A stretch of 64,000 nucleotides of DNA from Pseudoscleropodium purum (Eukaryota; Streptophyta; Bryopsida; Hypnales; Brachytheciaceae), in NCBI GenBank assembly GCA_963969395.1, contig OZ017795.1, positions 25,525,063 through 25,589,062 of the forward strand, given 5' to 3'. Below, in pieces: positions 11,186-25,320 of the stretch; the first letter of the stretch is position 1; each line of letters starts with the position of its first letter. The position numbers were made by a program, and so were the translations under genes. The notes under the pieces were generated by a model. The model ran no database searches, was not told the origin of the DNA, and saw only the letters and a program-made list of their open reading frames with translations.

Positions 11186-14100
11186 GGTACAATCTTATTC
11201 ACACTGTACAACAATGTGGACTAAGGTAGAAACACCAAAATCCGGCCCTTTAAGAAATTTAATATATTTGGAAGCATTTTTTCTCTTAAATAATATTTTT
11301 GTAGTGTTAGCAAGTGAAAATCATGAATATTAAAAAAAAAATTAGATTTTTCAGATGTGATATGTAATTCCTATGATTTTTCAATGTTGTAGGTCTCTAC
11401 AACAATGGATCTATCTTACAAATGTACCCAAATCTAAACCCTGCAAAAATGAACTCTTAACAAATAAGAAATTCATAATGTGTCTTTCAAATGCGTCAGC
11501 CAATAAGAATCGAACATTTGGAGGATACATTCATGTAAATCTAAGGACGCTTTAATGGTACTTTATGGACAAGGCCAAGGTTCAAGTGTGGTTTTGGGTG
11601 TTTCTACTTTAGTGTCGTGTTCTTTATAATGCATCAACTTCGGCTTGCTTGATCGAGGGGGTTCAATTAGTCAAACCCCTTCTATAGATTGGTTGGCTTT
11701 GTTGGGGGTTAGTTCAACAAGTTGGATCCCGTCTCTGGTTGTTTTTTTATTTAATTTTAAGAAAAGATTTAATTCCTCATCAAAGGGAGAGGGTTTTGAG
11801 TTGTCAAATTCCTTCCTTAGATTTCAATTTCAATTTTGTTTAAATTAAAATAATTTATTATTATTATTATTTAAAAAAATTCCTTATTGAAATAAGAGGA
11901 TCTGATTGGTTAAAGGAAGGGGATTTGAATGGTTCGACTTAGATAGTTTAGACTTAGGTAGATTATATATTGTTAGATAGAGCCTCAAAGTCGCACCGTT
12001 CCTGTTAATATCTACTACCGATACTGCGCCTAGGCCATTTCCTTGGCCAAATTAAAAGTAAAAAATTATTTTCCAATTTATAAAAACTTTGAAATTCAAT
12101 ATTTTATAGGTTTTGTTTTTTATACAAGTAGAAAGCTTTATGAAGCAGTACAAGGGCTTTGTTTTGTGATGTTTGGACATGCAACTTAAAAGTCATACTT
12201 TTTTTCGAAATAAAAGATAATTTAATTCAATTTTTTTATTCATAAAAACTTTGAAGTTCAATAACTTTCACAGAGTACGTCCAAACATTATAGATCAAAG
12301 TTTGTGCATCCTTCCTTACAAAAAGCTTTCAAAGAACCAAGAATTTAGCTAAAGGACTTTTGGTTTCTAGATCTCAACGTATCAATTATACAAACAAAAT
12401 AAAACAAACAAATGAATTTAAAGTACAAATAATTTATAAATAGGATAAATTAAAAATTAGGACTCTGTCATTGTTTTTTAATAGGTCATAACTTTTCATT
12501 TGTTCCAATAATATTAAAATTAACATCTTGATATAATAAGAACCAATAATTACAAAAGAATTGAATTTCACTTCAAATAAATTCTGTCCAAGAATTAAAA
12601 TAAAATAAAATAAAATAAAATTGTAGTTGGAAGATTTCACAGCCTTTAGTACAAATGTGGCTTTTGAACCTATTATAATGATTTGGAGGGGGACACAATA
12701 ATGGTTATTTAAGTGTGCTTCAAATGAATTAGAAGAAATGAGAATTAAATCACCTATTTGAATTCATTATATATAATAGAGATGTCCTTTAATTCTAATT
12801 CTAGTTTTAAAGCATCATTTTAAAAAAAAAATGACAAAGCCATTGCATTAAAAGGAACCAAAGAAAAACAACCAAGTCTCACAACTTAGTCCACTAAAGA
12901 GAAAAGAGTAGCTATCATTTTTCCTTTGACCTCCTCCCATAAGCAATCATATTTAATAATCAACGAAGTACATTTCACTATTCAAGATTAATTGAACAAT
13001 TTTGGACCTAAAAATTGTTTACAATTTTCATCAATTTAAACATTAGAAATATAGAATAATAGATATAGAGGTTGAAAGTTGTTTACAAATTAATTTATTT
13101 TAGATATTTAGATTTTTTTATTAAAAAAATTTCTTTTGGTTGGAATTTCTACTTTTATTTTTTTCACATTTCTAGGCATTTAAATTGTTGTTGTATACAT
13201 TGATAGATGCCTAAAAATTAATGTTATACATTGATAATATATATTTTTTAATATAAAGGGGTTTTGGGGTGCACTACCAATGATAAATATTTGAAGATTG
13301 AAGATTTTGGAATTTTAATGTCAACAAGAGATCTAATACAAATCTAATGGTAATGGTGGTTTGAATGAATGGTGAGCCTTTAGAAGAACATCTATCCATT
13401 GATGTTTGAATGATTAGTGTAAATCATTGATAATCCATACATATGTACATTTCCTCATATGTGTCACTATCATCCTAATTTGAAATTTGTTTGGTAACTT
13501 TTGCATACTTCATCTATTGTTTCATACATATATTGCAAATTCTTTTAAGAATTTTTTTCTAAAAGTTTGTAGTTTCTAGATTTGTATATAGGAGACAGAT
13601 ACAATCTCATAATAGGTCAATTTAAGACATACAAATTTGAATATCTCACATTTGAAACAATAAATCAATAGTGAGTTAGTCTATATACAAGAAAAATGAC
13701 AAATTAATATTAAAGTGAGTGACTATAATTATTGAAGGGTATGGAATAGCTTGTCTAACCAAATCCAACTTCATAATTCTAATGACAAACTTTAGGTTGG
13801 AACTAATTTAGGTGATTTTTGGTTGATCTTTGGGATTTCTCTTTGTAACCATGGAGAGCTTTTAAGCACAATGACTAAAATAAAATGAAACCATGAGAAA
13901 TTTGGAATTTAAAAAGAAAAATATGAAAATTAGAAGGTGCATTTTGAAACCATGTGGGCTCTAGGGAATTCAATGTGTTAGATGAAATTTCAACCCTTGA
14001 GAAGGCTATGAGTTCTCTTGCACTTAGCTGGGTTCCCACTGTCCCGCTTCAATTGCGTGACAAGGCACAACGACTACCACGCTGCTTTTTTATTTTTATT

Positions 14101-14797
14101 TTAAAAAAAAATCAAATTTTTTTTGCATTTTATAATTAAAAGAAATAATGACAACAATCGTCTCTAGACTACTTGGGGAACAACGCTAGAAACACTTAGG
14201 CCTAGACGGCCCTCCAGATCCCACAAAAAACATCTAATGTCTTTTCAATTGGGGGATTTGAAAAATAATTTTATGGAACCAATAGAAAACTTTGAGATTC
14301 AATTAATTTTTGAAACAAAGATCATAAATATTTGAATTGGAATGTAGATTCAAATTAATATGAAAGTTGAAAGGGTTCACTTTGCATCCATAGGGCTAGC
14401 ACAAAGATGAATTGAACATTGGTTCTAAGTATTCTACTTGAAAGCCTTAAATACATACTAGTTCATCTAATACACAAGATTTACATTAAAAAAAAATTCT
14501 CATGAGGTATTAAATTGATGTTTAATAAGACTTCAATTTTGAGTCTCATAACTACACAAGAAAAAAGGCCAACTTCTGAGTCTTCCAGAAATTGGTAATT
14601 TTTGTGTAGAGTGGATCATGTTTGCGGACATGAAAATTATCAAATGGATGGATGGATTATCACATGGTGTGGTAGCTAAATTTTTGTATTAATTGCTCTC
14701 AAGAGAAGACAAAAGTAGCCATTACAACATTAGCTTAAGTAGTTTCAACTATAGTTGTCCAAAGAGTTACAAGGGATGGAAGGTTGTTTTCTATATA
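11186..14797. other. AT-rich intergenic DNA, no gene recognised
   Basis: The longest open frames are short and lack domains. It contains an AAAAT microsatellite near 12597-12621. A degenerate direct repeat of about 35 bp is built on ATAAAAACTTTGAA(A/G)TTCAATA (about 12075 and 12240). Nothing else is supported. Confidence 0.55.
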
Positions 14798-15026
14798 AAT
14801 TATTAGAAATCAGTACAAAAGAATAAACATTCTAAATGATGGTTTTGTGTTAAATTGGAGATTTTGGGCTGAAACTAATTCAACCAATGTATTTTAAAAT
14901 AACCCAAATTTAACAAAATTGTGTTTAACATAGTATTGAAACCAATACAATTGCATTAAAAATAATGAAAATTTAAGACAAAATCATCATTTGGAATGAT
15001 ATTTTATGTGTCGATTTCTACTAGTG
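14798..15026. mobile_element. CACTA-like MITE (229 bp)
   Basis: The right end is GATTTCTACTAGTG, whose complement CACTAGTAGAAATC is the classic terminal motif of CACTA (En/Spm) elements. The left end AATTATTAGAAATC is a diverged copy. The arms continue inward for about 55 bp (left CATTCTAAATGATGGTTTTG, right its complement with few changes). There is no coding capacity. I could not see a clear 3-bp target duplication, so the exact left boundary is tentative. Confidence 0.6.
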
Positions 15027-15084
15027 ACATTATAGTGTGAAACCAATTACAAAGCATGCATCTCTTAGCCAATGGAAGCCTATA

Positions 15085-15273
15085 CACGAAGAACCTCTCT
15101 AAAGCAATAGAGTTGGGACTAGTTTGACACATTTCATTAGAGAGGTTATTACATTAGAGAGGGGCACTTGCAATCATGATGTTTGTATGTGGCTTGATAT
15201 GGGTCTGTCAATCAATATTTCCTAATAAAGCTTTATTGGCTTCTAGAGTATTGAATTAGAGAGGTTCTACTTG
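15085..15273. mobile_element. pogo/Emigrant-like MITE (189 bp)
   Basis: The TIRs are CACGAAGAACCTCTCTAAAG on the left and the complement of TTAGAGAGGTTCTACTTG on the right, flanked on both sides by TA (15083-15084 and 15274-15275). The terminal pattern CA..AGAACCTCTCTAA..CAATA resembles the Emigrant/Lemi family of plant pogo-type MITEs, which also insert at TA. There is a third internal copy of the TTAGAGAGGTT block (about 15140). No ORF. Confidence 0.75.
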
Positions 15274-15275
15274 TA

Positions 15276-18200
15276 TTATCTATACTTATACATTATGTAC
15301 ATATATACATACTTTATGCCAACAATTGAATGATAAAGTAAATGAACTATTTGTACTTTGTGGCAATATAGACAATTAAGGACTAGCCACAACAAGCTCT
15401 GGCAATCAAAGAAATGGAAATTGTCCTAGTAGCAACAAGAGCTTATGGAGGTGGCATACATTTTTGTAAGGATGTAGAAACATTAAGTAAGTCTAATTTA
15501 GTTCCAAATAAACCATCACTTAATGACATTCATGTAGCAAAGTTGCTTTGAGAGATTCCTCTATTAAGATAATCTAACCATATATGGGAGAATTTGGTAA
15601 ATTTTGAGAGAAATTTTTCTAATGATAGAAAGTAATGGTGGAAAAACTTGAGATTTGGAAAGTATTAATTAGAAGACTTGCAATTTTATTTCACAAGCCT
15701 CACTTTAGACCTAGAGCAACGCTAGCAAAATGACGGTTTAATTGATAAATGGGCCAAGCTTTATATATTCCACTAAAGAGAACATCACATTATTCATTGC
15801 ATGGTATATATTCTTTTCACTTTATTCTTTCCAATTTACTTTACATAATTATTCAATTGATGCAACAAAGATACAAATTTCTAACTTGATACATCTTGTA
15901 CAACATCTCATGGCAAAGTAATTTTTATAGTTTGTGAAAAAATATAGTAGCTTGAATGTGTGGTCATGTTAAAGTATCAAGCACAATCGTTGTGCAGTCA
16001 CATATTATAGACATACTCAACATTCTTGTGGAAGAATAAAAAAAACTGTGTTGCTCCAAATTTATGAGCATATATATATATATAAATCGAATACCATTTT
16101 TAGAACAAAATGATAAAAAAAATCCAATAAAGCAACATATGTTGATATATGCATTAAAGACGCAATTCAAAAATGTTGAGAACAAGTCCAAGAATCAAGT
16201 TCAAAGGCTCATTCAACTTGTGAGGTCCAATTGTGATAGAATTGATAGCCACTGAATACCTAAATAGTTGGTAATTACAAATGATGTCCACATTGAAGTT
16301 GAATTGACCAATGAAGAGGAAATCACCCTTGAAAAATAATTGTGATCCTTTTTATCATCACATGAAACCATACAAAATATTGCAAGTACATTGATTTTCA
16401 AAACTACCATTTTTTGTTCTTGTTGATCTATATACAATTGTGAGATAATGAAAACATTTCAAACCTCTAGTTACATGGGCATACATTTCATACACACTTG
16501 CATCTAAATTGCAAAAGTTGGTTTTTTGTTAGTAGCAACATTGTCCTTGACTATTTACATCACAAAATTGTTTGTCATTTCAAAATTGAAGGTAAGTTAT
16601 ATCTTGCGTCTCAAACCAATTAGTAACCATATTTCATTAACTTCAAATTCATGTTTCAAATTTTCCATCCACAAAATACTTTTGCATTGACAATTACTTG
16701 AACTTGATCAATTTTCTTCCACCTTGTTGTGAATCTATTCCTATTGTATTCAAATTTTGTATGTAAAATATACCTTCTAATGCAATAATTAAAAACCATG
16801 ATATTAGTATCATTTGTGCATCATAAAATATTCAAATAATTCAACAATTGGGCCTTTGAAAACAAGTCCATAAAAATGTATATTGGCTTGAACCATTGTA
16901 AATGAATTAAATGACTACCAATTGAAGGTTTTATAGCTATATAAAACTTAGCTTCAGGCGAAAAAATGTAAATGAAATTAGACAGATATGATCATATTTT
17001 TTCTTAGTTCTATCTAGAACATAGAGTGCATTATAGAAGAATATTACATTTTTCAACAATTAATTCCTTGTGACTTTGGGAACTTCTTGTAGCCTTGCCA
17101 ATATCAGTGTATTATATACATATAACATTGTGAATGTTGTTAAATTCAACCTAATCTTTAAAATCTCATAAGAATAAATCTTTAGTATAAAACTCCCCAA
17201 ATTTTGTATGTCAATACATCATAGTTGAAAAAATTTGAGCAATGAAATATGATATTAATTAAGACTTGAGAAAAAACCTCACAATTGCAAGCTAATTGAA
17301 TTGGGTCATTTGTTGAGTACTACAAAAGTTGATGGAACATGTATGCATGCTCAAATTTGCACCTACTTCACTCTTGAACCACCGCCAATTTCAAAGTTCA
17401 AAATTTGTGTTCTAGAGGCTTTGTACATACTTTCTTTCTTGTATTTTTTTTGTTTTTCCAAGCATGCCCTCCTCTACCATTTGGTTTTAGGGTGATCCAA
17501 CTACCAATTTTATATTTGGTAAATATAAAATGACTATCACTACTCTAAGATGTAAACAAAGTAATACTTTTGAATACTACTTGAAGGCTTCTTCATCTTA
17601 CTTTGAAAGCAAAAGTAAGAAAAGAGTTCAAGTTATTAAAAGACAATTGTGAAAAAGAAAACCTAGTGTGCAATAAAGATACTGTAGTCAAGAGATAAAA
17701 ACAAATAGAAATAAAGAAGTGCCAACATAAATCTCACTTTAAGAACTTGTCTCACAATCATTGTTTTTTGTTTCATTGCCCATTGGTTCACAATCCTTGC
17801 ACATTTAACATACACTAAAAATTGAACAACTCAAATGTCTTTTATCAAGGTCAAAATCTTGTATGTATGGAATTCTAAATCTTTTAGTCTTGTAATGCCT
17901 CCAAATCTTTTGTTATATGGTCTTCAATAAATCATGGATACATCTAAGCTGCAACCTTTACTTTTGAATTGAAATGCACTAAAATTTGTGGTTATGTTTA
18001 TGGATAGATTTTATGGCATAAACTTTACAACATTAGAAGGGATTTCAGGCTAAGGGAAGGCTATTCAAGGCTTGTTACCTTGGCCATTCCTGCACCAATA
18101 AAAGAACACAACTTTGTTAGATTTTTACAAATTAAAATAATTTTTTTTTAAATACAAAAAGAAGTTGATTTTTTTTCAAAAATGACATGGCACTGTCTTG

Positions 18201-21200
18201 ACTATGTTGAACTATGTAGCTAGTAGTATTCCCACATGGTCAAGATAGTTTTCAAAGTCTAGAAACTCGCAGTCTTTTCAAGGTCCCAAATCTCTTCTAA
18301 TGAGTACATATTTACACCCATTTACTAATAACATCCCCCTCCATAATAAACAACAACACCCTACTCTACATCTACATATGGACATTATTGTGTATATACT
18401 AGTAGAATAGAAGGGAGTTTAGAATGGCTTTATAATTGGACAAACAATCAATTTGGTGTAAGTTGTCATATGTTCGTCTAACGCTTGAAATCTCCAATCA
18501 AATTGGTCACCAATGTTTGAAAATATAGTTTTAGTGGGTCCTAAAGACAACTAACTTCTATGTAGTCACAAAATTACTTTGGAAAGCAATGTAGGTGACA
18601 AACGGTTATTTTTATTAGGAACTCAATCAACAATAGTAGTCATTGTAAACTTAATTGTATCCAAACTTGTCCATTTATTAATTAATTGGTTGTTTGTTGA
18701 GGATGTTGACTTCCATAGATTCATGTATTTTGATATATAAACAACAAGATTTTAAAAATGGTTTACATGTTGTGAAATTAGTGTTAGCTTCAATTGGCAT
18801 TAGCTTCATATAACACCCTTTGTCATTGATATGTACACCACATATTCTTCCCTCTATGCAACTTACACTCTTGTTTGATTGCTCCACAAAGGTTTGTGGT
18901 AGTTGTAGTTGAGCATGCTTATAGAGACAACTCCTACGTGAGCAATGGCAATATGCAAATGTATTAAATGATTACCATCGTGTATGCATGTAGTGATTAT
19001 ACACATAGCATTGAAGTGGAAGAAGGCTTAGAAATTCAATTTGTAGAATATCTCTAACACATTACTTATCTATTGCCTTAGCAAACAACTTGGCTTGCTA
19101 TTGTTACAAAATCTAGAAAATTGTCTAGAAAAAGGTTAGGACTTAGGAGAGCCTTGAGATGCTCTTCTTCCATTTTGTGTAGAAAAATAGAATGTACAGT
19201 TAAAATCAAAATACACACATATGTCTAAATACGGGGCTTTCATATATAAAGAATAATATATGATTTTCAACCTAATTGTATCTACAATGCTTTCATTCTT
19301 CTCAATCACTCAATATACAAATGAAACATGTAGTGGTTTTTAGATATGTACACCACACAAAAAGTAGGTAGTTGAAATCAATTTTTTGAAATGAACAAAC
19401 AATAATTGCCTTGACAATGAGCTCAAAAAGGCAAAGCTGCCTCAATATATTTGGAAGCAAGCACAAGTTACAAAAGAGGATTGCATGCTCTAACATGCCT
19501 AGCAAGAATCCTTCATTCATTACTATTGATTTTTAGATTCAAGTTTATTAACTTTTGAATTCATTTTTATTTTCAAATGCCAAAGGTAATTTGTGAATGT
19601 CAACAAACCTACCATATTTGACAATTGAATTCACGTAGTCTATCGTTGTAGTAGAAGAAAGTAATACCAAAGTGCATTGAATGTTCTTTTATACTTTTGT
19701 CTAATTTCAACTATTGAATAATACATCTTTTTTTTTTATTGTGGTGGGTTTGTTGATCTTTTTTCAAAAGATTAAAAAAAAAATGGTGTGATTCTAAAGA
19801 AGTTGGATTTGAACCACTCAACCTTCTCAAACAACTATTGAGTGTTTTGGTAGTTTTAAGGTCTAGTCATGTGAAACCCACATTCTACTAGAGACAATGG
19901 GGTTGTGCCAAAGTACTACACCATTCTTGCAACAAAACTATTTGATTGTTTGAGAGAAAGAGAGAGAGAGATAGTGTGTGCAACCACAAACCAAAATGTC
20001 ACAAGATATGACAAGTTCAACAGGTTCAACTAGAAAATTGCTAGTTTGCCACCAATGTCCACAATTTTTCTCTTCTTGGCTCCATAGTAGTTGTAAAGGT
20101 CCAACTTGCAAATCATGTAAATATATGCTCCAATGATGCCCACCCCCTCCATCCTACCCCTTAAGTAGGATTATTCTTTTTAGTTCCAAATGTCAACTTC
20201 CTATCCCACTCAACAAGCTACCTCAAGGCGCACCATCAAATTTGAGTAGGACTCTTCTTGTTGGCACATAACTTGACTAGTCATCTCTAAAGGTGATGCA
20301 ATTTCTTCCATAGAATAAAAATACAACTTATGTTGTAGCCATTTGGAAAGCTCAATACCCCCTCTTTCCTAAAATATACAAAATTAAAGCACAACAAATT
20401 CCAATACAAAGTACAAAAAACAACAAATGACACAAATTTGAACAAAAACAACCTTTTGTAGCAATATAATCTTAAAAATGCCCATGATGAACCCTAACTT
20501 TTGTCATGTTCATGGGAATGATATATTTAATGACATTGCATTCTATAACAAAGATGAAAAATTGTGGACTTTCAATAAAAAATAGAAAAGGTGAATTCCA
20601 GGGGTTGTTACATCTAAATTATTTATAAAGGACATCCTATGTTCAATCTACTTAGAAGGTAGGTGAGATTCCCACACTATTTTAATTATAACCCATTAAT
20701 TTCACAACTCACACCTTATATTGAAAGTAATAAAATTTAATTTTTTTGCTCCAAATCTTTTTAGAAGATCCTATCTTTGGATTCTTATAGAATTATTAAG
20801 ACAAATTGGCTAGTACTCCCTTGTAGAGATTTAACTATTCAATTGATTTGTTTGCTATTTGTAGTATGGATTACCAAATAAAGCCCAAAAAAATGTGGCA
20901 AACTTATAATGGATACAAGTACACAAAAAACAATTCTCAAATAGTTGTAGCTTCAAATTTAGTAGTCACTTCAAAATTCCATTACTTTAGTTGAGCAGTG
21001 TAAATTATTGACTCTATATTTGTCAATGCATTATAAGAAGGTAAAATAAGCTCCAATCTAAAAGTCATTACTAGAATTTCTCATTCACATATCTATACTT
21101 GTATTTATATCTATTAGAGAGTGGAGTCTATTGCAATGCAACTATACCAAAGAAGTTCATCAAGTATTAAGGTTTCCTTAAAAAGATGTTTGGATGTTAT

Positions 21201-22859
21201 TAGGGTTTACTAAGAACAAATGAATGACAAACAATTCAAATGGAAGACGAAATTGTGCACAATTTACATTTAATATTTTATATAGATATTTATTTATAAT
21301 TCTAACTTTTGGAATGGTTATAGATGTTAGTACAAGTGAAGATTGTAGGCGATTTTATTTTGTGGTTCATATTGCTTAAAAGCTATAGATATGAAGTTAT
21401 CTATAGTAGTAGTCAAGGTTGGCAAAAAAATATTTCTGAAAAATATTTTAAAAACTTGAAAAATTATTTATTATCATAAAAAAGTGTATTAAAACAACAA
21501 TCTTTTCTATTTTAAAGCTTTTGTCAAATCAAATATTACAACTTTAACTAATTCTTTGGTAAGAATATTGATCTTGACCACTATGTATGAAGTAGGTGGG
21601 ATACCATGAAATTTTTAAAAATTTAAATATCTTAACAAAATTATTACATATTGCAGATATTAGTTCAATATTTTACATATTAATTAATGTTCCTCAATTC
21701 TTTAAAAGTTTTTAATAAAAGAGATGTACCTGAATAATAACTTCTACATTTTTTTTGCTAATTACATACATTTTTTCAAAAATAATATTTGATAGATGCC
21801 AAAAATGATTAAATTAAATAAGATTTTTTATGCCCTTAAATTTTTTTGAAAAATGAAATCTCCAATAATTTGAATAAGTAAAGGCTTGCTTTCTATTTTT
21901 TGAACGTAAGGTTACTTGCACATGTTTAAAAGTTAGCATGCATGATGCATAAGAATATTGCTAGGAGCATAGCAAAACACTAAACAATTACATTTTTGGG
22001 ATGAAAACTTCATAACTTGTTCATGTTTAAAAGTTAGCATGCATAATGCATAAGAACATTGCTAAGTGCATAGCAAAACACTAAACAATTACATTTTTTG
22101 GATGAAAACTTCATAACTTAATTCTAGCCATGCAAAAATATTCTCTTTGATAGAGCAAAATCATATTTTTTTGAAGTTGGCAACTTTTATCACATACCTT
22201 TTTTTTCCTACAAATAATTTCTTAGCATAATATATTATAGAGATTTTCTTTACTTTTGCACTCTAAGAGACTTGTGGCTCATTAAAAGTAAAGATAGAAA
22301 GTTGCACAAGTATAACAAGAAAGTACTTCACTCTCCAAAACTAATTTGGTATTTAGAGGATATGAACTTTTGCCTTAACGTGAAATTCCTAAAAAACAAT
22401 TTGAACCCTAAACTCATCTCAAAACTATCCAGATGCAAGTGGTCCGAAATGATCTAAATGTGTATATAAACAAACAAACAAATGTAGAGTACATCTCAAA
22501 GTTGAGTTCCAAAATTCACAATATATTCATTAATATTTAGAAACTTTCAACTTTAAAAAAAAATTCATGATTTTCAATTACCAAGGTATTAGAAATAGTC
22601 TTGTGTGTTGATTCCTCATTGGAGTATGCAAAATTGCGTAAGTGGATGATAATATGCACTTCACTTTAACCCTTAAACATTGAAGGGGTGACCCTCAAAA
22701 ATTCCTTTTTCTAATATCGTGTGAATCATTAGCCTCCAAAATTACAAAAGTAGTCATTGCAAGCCAAACTATTGTAAAAGATCTTCCCTTTCTGAAACAA
22801 AATTTGAGGATGAATAGTTGCACTTCTATTCTATACAGTTTGATTCCCTGTCATCCATT
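15276..22859. other. AT-rich intergenic DNA, no gene recognised
   Basis: More than 7 kb of AT-rich sequence in which no open frame has a recognisable domain or coding bias. It holds an (AT)n tract near 16071-16085, a GA-rich microsatellite near 19951-19975 and a tandem duplication (21921-22119). Old, decayed repeats are likely but could not be assigned. Confidence 0.5.
21921..22119 (+). repeat. Tandem duplication, about 101-bp unit, two copies
   Basis: CATGTTTAAAAGTTAGCATG at 21921 recurs at 22022. The copies continue in parallel through GCATAGCAAAACACTAAACA to ATGAAAACTTCATAACTT with only a few substitutions, so the duplication is fairly recent. Confidence 0.88.
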
Positions 22860-23580
22860 GGACACAAAACGTCCACCTCCGCGTTCAAGGATTAAATACT
22901 GCCAGTGATGCTCAAAACAAGTGGCAGGCCCTCTAAATCCTACATCCACAGTTTCCTCCACCCTCAGTTCTGGTGTTCACGACGTTTCCAAGCCCTGGTG
23001 GAGATGGCCTACTTACCGGCGAATTGGAGTGCCGTTTGCCGTCGTTGGACACCCCAGACGTTGGAGATGAGCCCAGGGTTCCGAGGCATAGAATATCAAT
23101 ATCCACTTACCCAATCGGCTGCAGTCACTCCCCTTTTGATCTATAGCGTAAAGGTTGATAGACCAAACTGGACTTGTGGGTTCCCTGTTGACCACCCTCA
23201 AAACCCTTCGGCTTGGCATTACGTCAAACACTCAAAACTGTGTCTGTGGTGGAGGCCTGGGCACGCTGCTTTTCCAGCGCGAGAGGGTTGTTGGTTATGA
23301 TTCTCTGGACGATGCTCATGACCATCGCCGCAGCACCAGTGGTGTGGACATGGCTGGCCTTTACCCCCTTTCTCCATCGCCTTAGCAGAACGAAGCTCCT
23401 CACAGATTAATCTTGCAGAGCTAGAGCAAGTGACCGCCTTGTGGTTACGTGACGGTGCAGGTTGGGGTTAAGTTAGTTCGGCAACAGGTCGACTTGCAGA
23501 TGGTGAAATTCCCCGTGCAGGACCGTCGTCAGTCGTGGATTGGGTCACCTGACTAGTTGCACGAGTTTGTGTGGTTGGAG
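22860..23580 (+). promoter_or_regulatory. GC-richer 5' region of the bHLH gene
   Basis: Base composition changes from AT-rich to balanced about 700 bp before the bHLH start codon. A 131-codon open frame (22905-23300, first ATG at 22908) lies here but shows no known domain. Most likely this is promoter plus 5' untranslated leader, and an upstream non-coding exon is possible. Confidence 0.45.
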
Positions 23581-25320
23581 ATGTTGTCAATAGGGGAGAT
23601 GCACAACATGGGCTTGAATGGGAGAGGCGGAGGGTTTCGCCACAGTGGAGACTACAACGTGTATGATAGGGGAAGCTATGGCTTGTCGACGACACTGCTG
23701 GACGGCGTGGCTGTTGGCAATGCGGGCGGGCTGCAGCACCACTTGACCGATTTCCTGCACCAGAATCCGTTTCTGCACACCAGCTTGCCGCCCGTGGCTT
23801 CGTCGCTGAGCGCGTACTCTTCCGTGGGGTTCCCGGGTTGCACGCAGGGGTCCGAGAGCCTCCTGTTCGACGTGGAGGTGATGCCGCATGGCGACGATCA
23901 GTACAATTTCCCCGTGGGCATCGTGACGACCACCGCGGCGGTGCCGACTTTCGACTCGATCGCGTGCCTGGGGTTCGGGGGGCCGTCGGTTCTGCAGCAG
24001 CAGCAACGCGAGAGCTGGGTTGGGGCTGCTGCGGCGGTCACGGCGCCCTTGCGGGTGGGAGTGAAGCGCGAAAGCTCCGTGCTCGATCAGGCTGACATGC
24101 AGCCGCGCAAGGTGGAAACTAGCGCCAGGGTAGTCGTGGGTCTGGATAAGTGTAAGCGCCCGTCGGATCAAGCGGATCACATTCTGCGGGAGCGACAGCG
24201 GCGCGACGACATGACGAGCAAGTTTACGGTGCTGGAATCGCTCCTGCCAACCGGTCCCAAAGTAAATCTCACGCTCCTTCACTTCGTCCTCTCCCTTCCC
24301 GTTTGCAGGCACTAGATAGAGCCTGGAGTCCTGATCGTTGGAATTGGCTCTTGCTGACGGGCACAGATGTTAGTCAATTTACCGGATGGGTATGGCTTGG
24401 GCCTGCGTCCAGAATCTGAGTTGCGTGGAGTGATAGCACCCGGTCCCTTGTGAATAGTCAGGGTGCAGTGCGCTTAGAGTGAAAATGGGTTGTCCAGACT
24501 CTAGCTTTAATCTCTGAGACCGTCGAACTTACGTTTTGTTTCTGATTGATCAGCGCGACAGGTCCACCATAGTCGACGACTCCATTGAGTACGTGAAGAA
24601 TCTGCATCATCGCATCAAGTCACTTCAGAAGCGCAAGGAGGCACTAGCGCAGGCGTCCGCCAACCCCCGCGCCGGGGGCAACACTCCCAACGGGACCACC
24701 CGTTGGAAATGGCCCAAGGCGGAGGTTTTGCAGCAGCAGCAGCCGGCTCTTGCCAGCCCTGAGAAGCCCAAAGCGAAGCCACAGAAGTCGCCCGTCTCTC
24801 CAGAAGAGATGAGCAAGATCCGGGCCGCGCTTCGAACCTCTCTGGAGAGTATTCAGGTCCACACGGACATGCCCAATCAGATTGTGATTAACATGGTCTA
24901 CCGCCCCCAGCCTCGCCTTCAGAGCAACGTTCTGGTGTGCCTGGAGAGCTTGGACTTGGACGTTATGCAATGTAGTATCACCAAAGTCTCGCACCGGCTT
25001 ATTTGTGTCATCACTGCCAGGGTACGCAATACCACACCATGGTCAGCCTTTCCATGAACTAAAGGGACTATTACGATGCTGTATATTCTCTGATGGCTTC
25101 GACGAAGGCTGGATGTTTGTGATAGCATACGCCATCCATGTTCTGAAGCTTCTGGATCGATATTGCACTGTGGATTACATTAACTTAACTTGCTTGTATC
25201 TGATCCTTCGTTGTGTTGTGTGTTGTAATGGTATATCAGCCGCAGGAGGAGAGCACCCTGGCGAGTGGCATTGTAGCAGCATTAAAGTATGCTATGGGCT
25301 CGGATGTGCAGACTAGCTAG
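23581..25320 (+). CDS. bHLH transcription factor with C-terminal ACT-like region (3 exons, 409 aa)
   Basis: I infer exons 23581-24261, 24554-25021 and 25240-25320. The introns are GT-AG, and the frame is kept at both joins. The bHLH domain spans the first splice. The basic region DHILRERQRRDDM has the H-E-R contacts for E-box/G-box binding (about H200, E204, R208), helix 1 ends ESLLPTGPK, and exon 2 opens RDRSTIVDDSIEYVKNLHHR. A basic stretch and a Gln run follow. Residues about 334-409 (NQIVINMVYRPQPRLQ to GIVAALKYAM) fit the ACT-like dimerisation region common in plant bHLHs. The expected role is as a nuclear dimeric regulator; its targets are unknown. The loop-helix 2 sequence recalls the RGE1/bHLH95 and bHLH10/89/91 groups, but I cannot assign a subfamily. 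The start is the first in-frame ATG after a stop; ATGs at 23599 and 23608 are alternatives. Codons are GC-rich compared with the flanks. Confidence 0.88.

Noticed and set aside
22905..23300. 131-codon frame upstream of the bHLH gene
   Set aside because: No domain or homology recognised; position fits promoter or leader. Kept only as part of the 5' region.
23587..24312. Long open frame opposite the bHLH exon 1
   Set aside because: A by-product of GC-rich codons on the plus strand; no domain, and the plus strand has bHLH motifs and correct splice sites.
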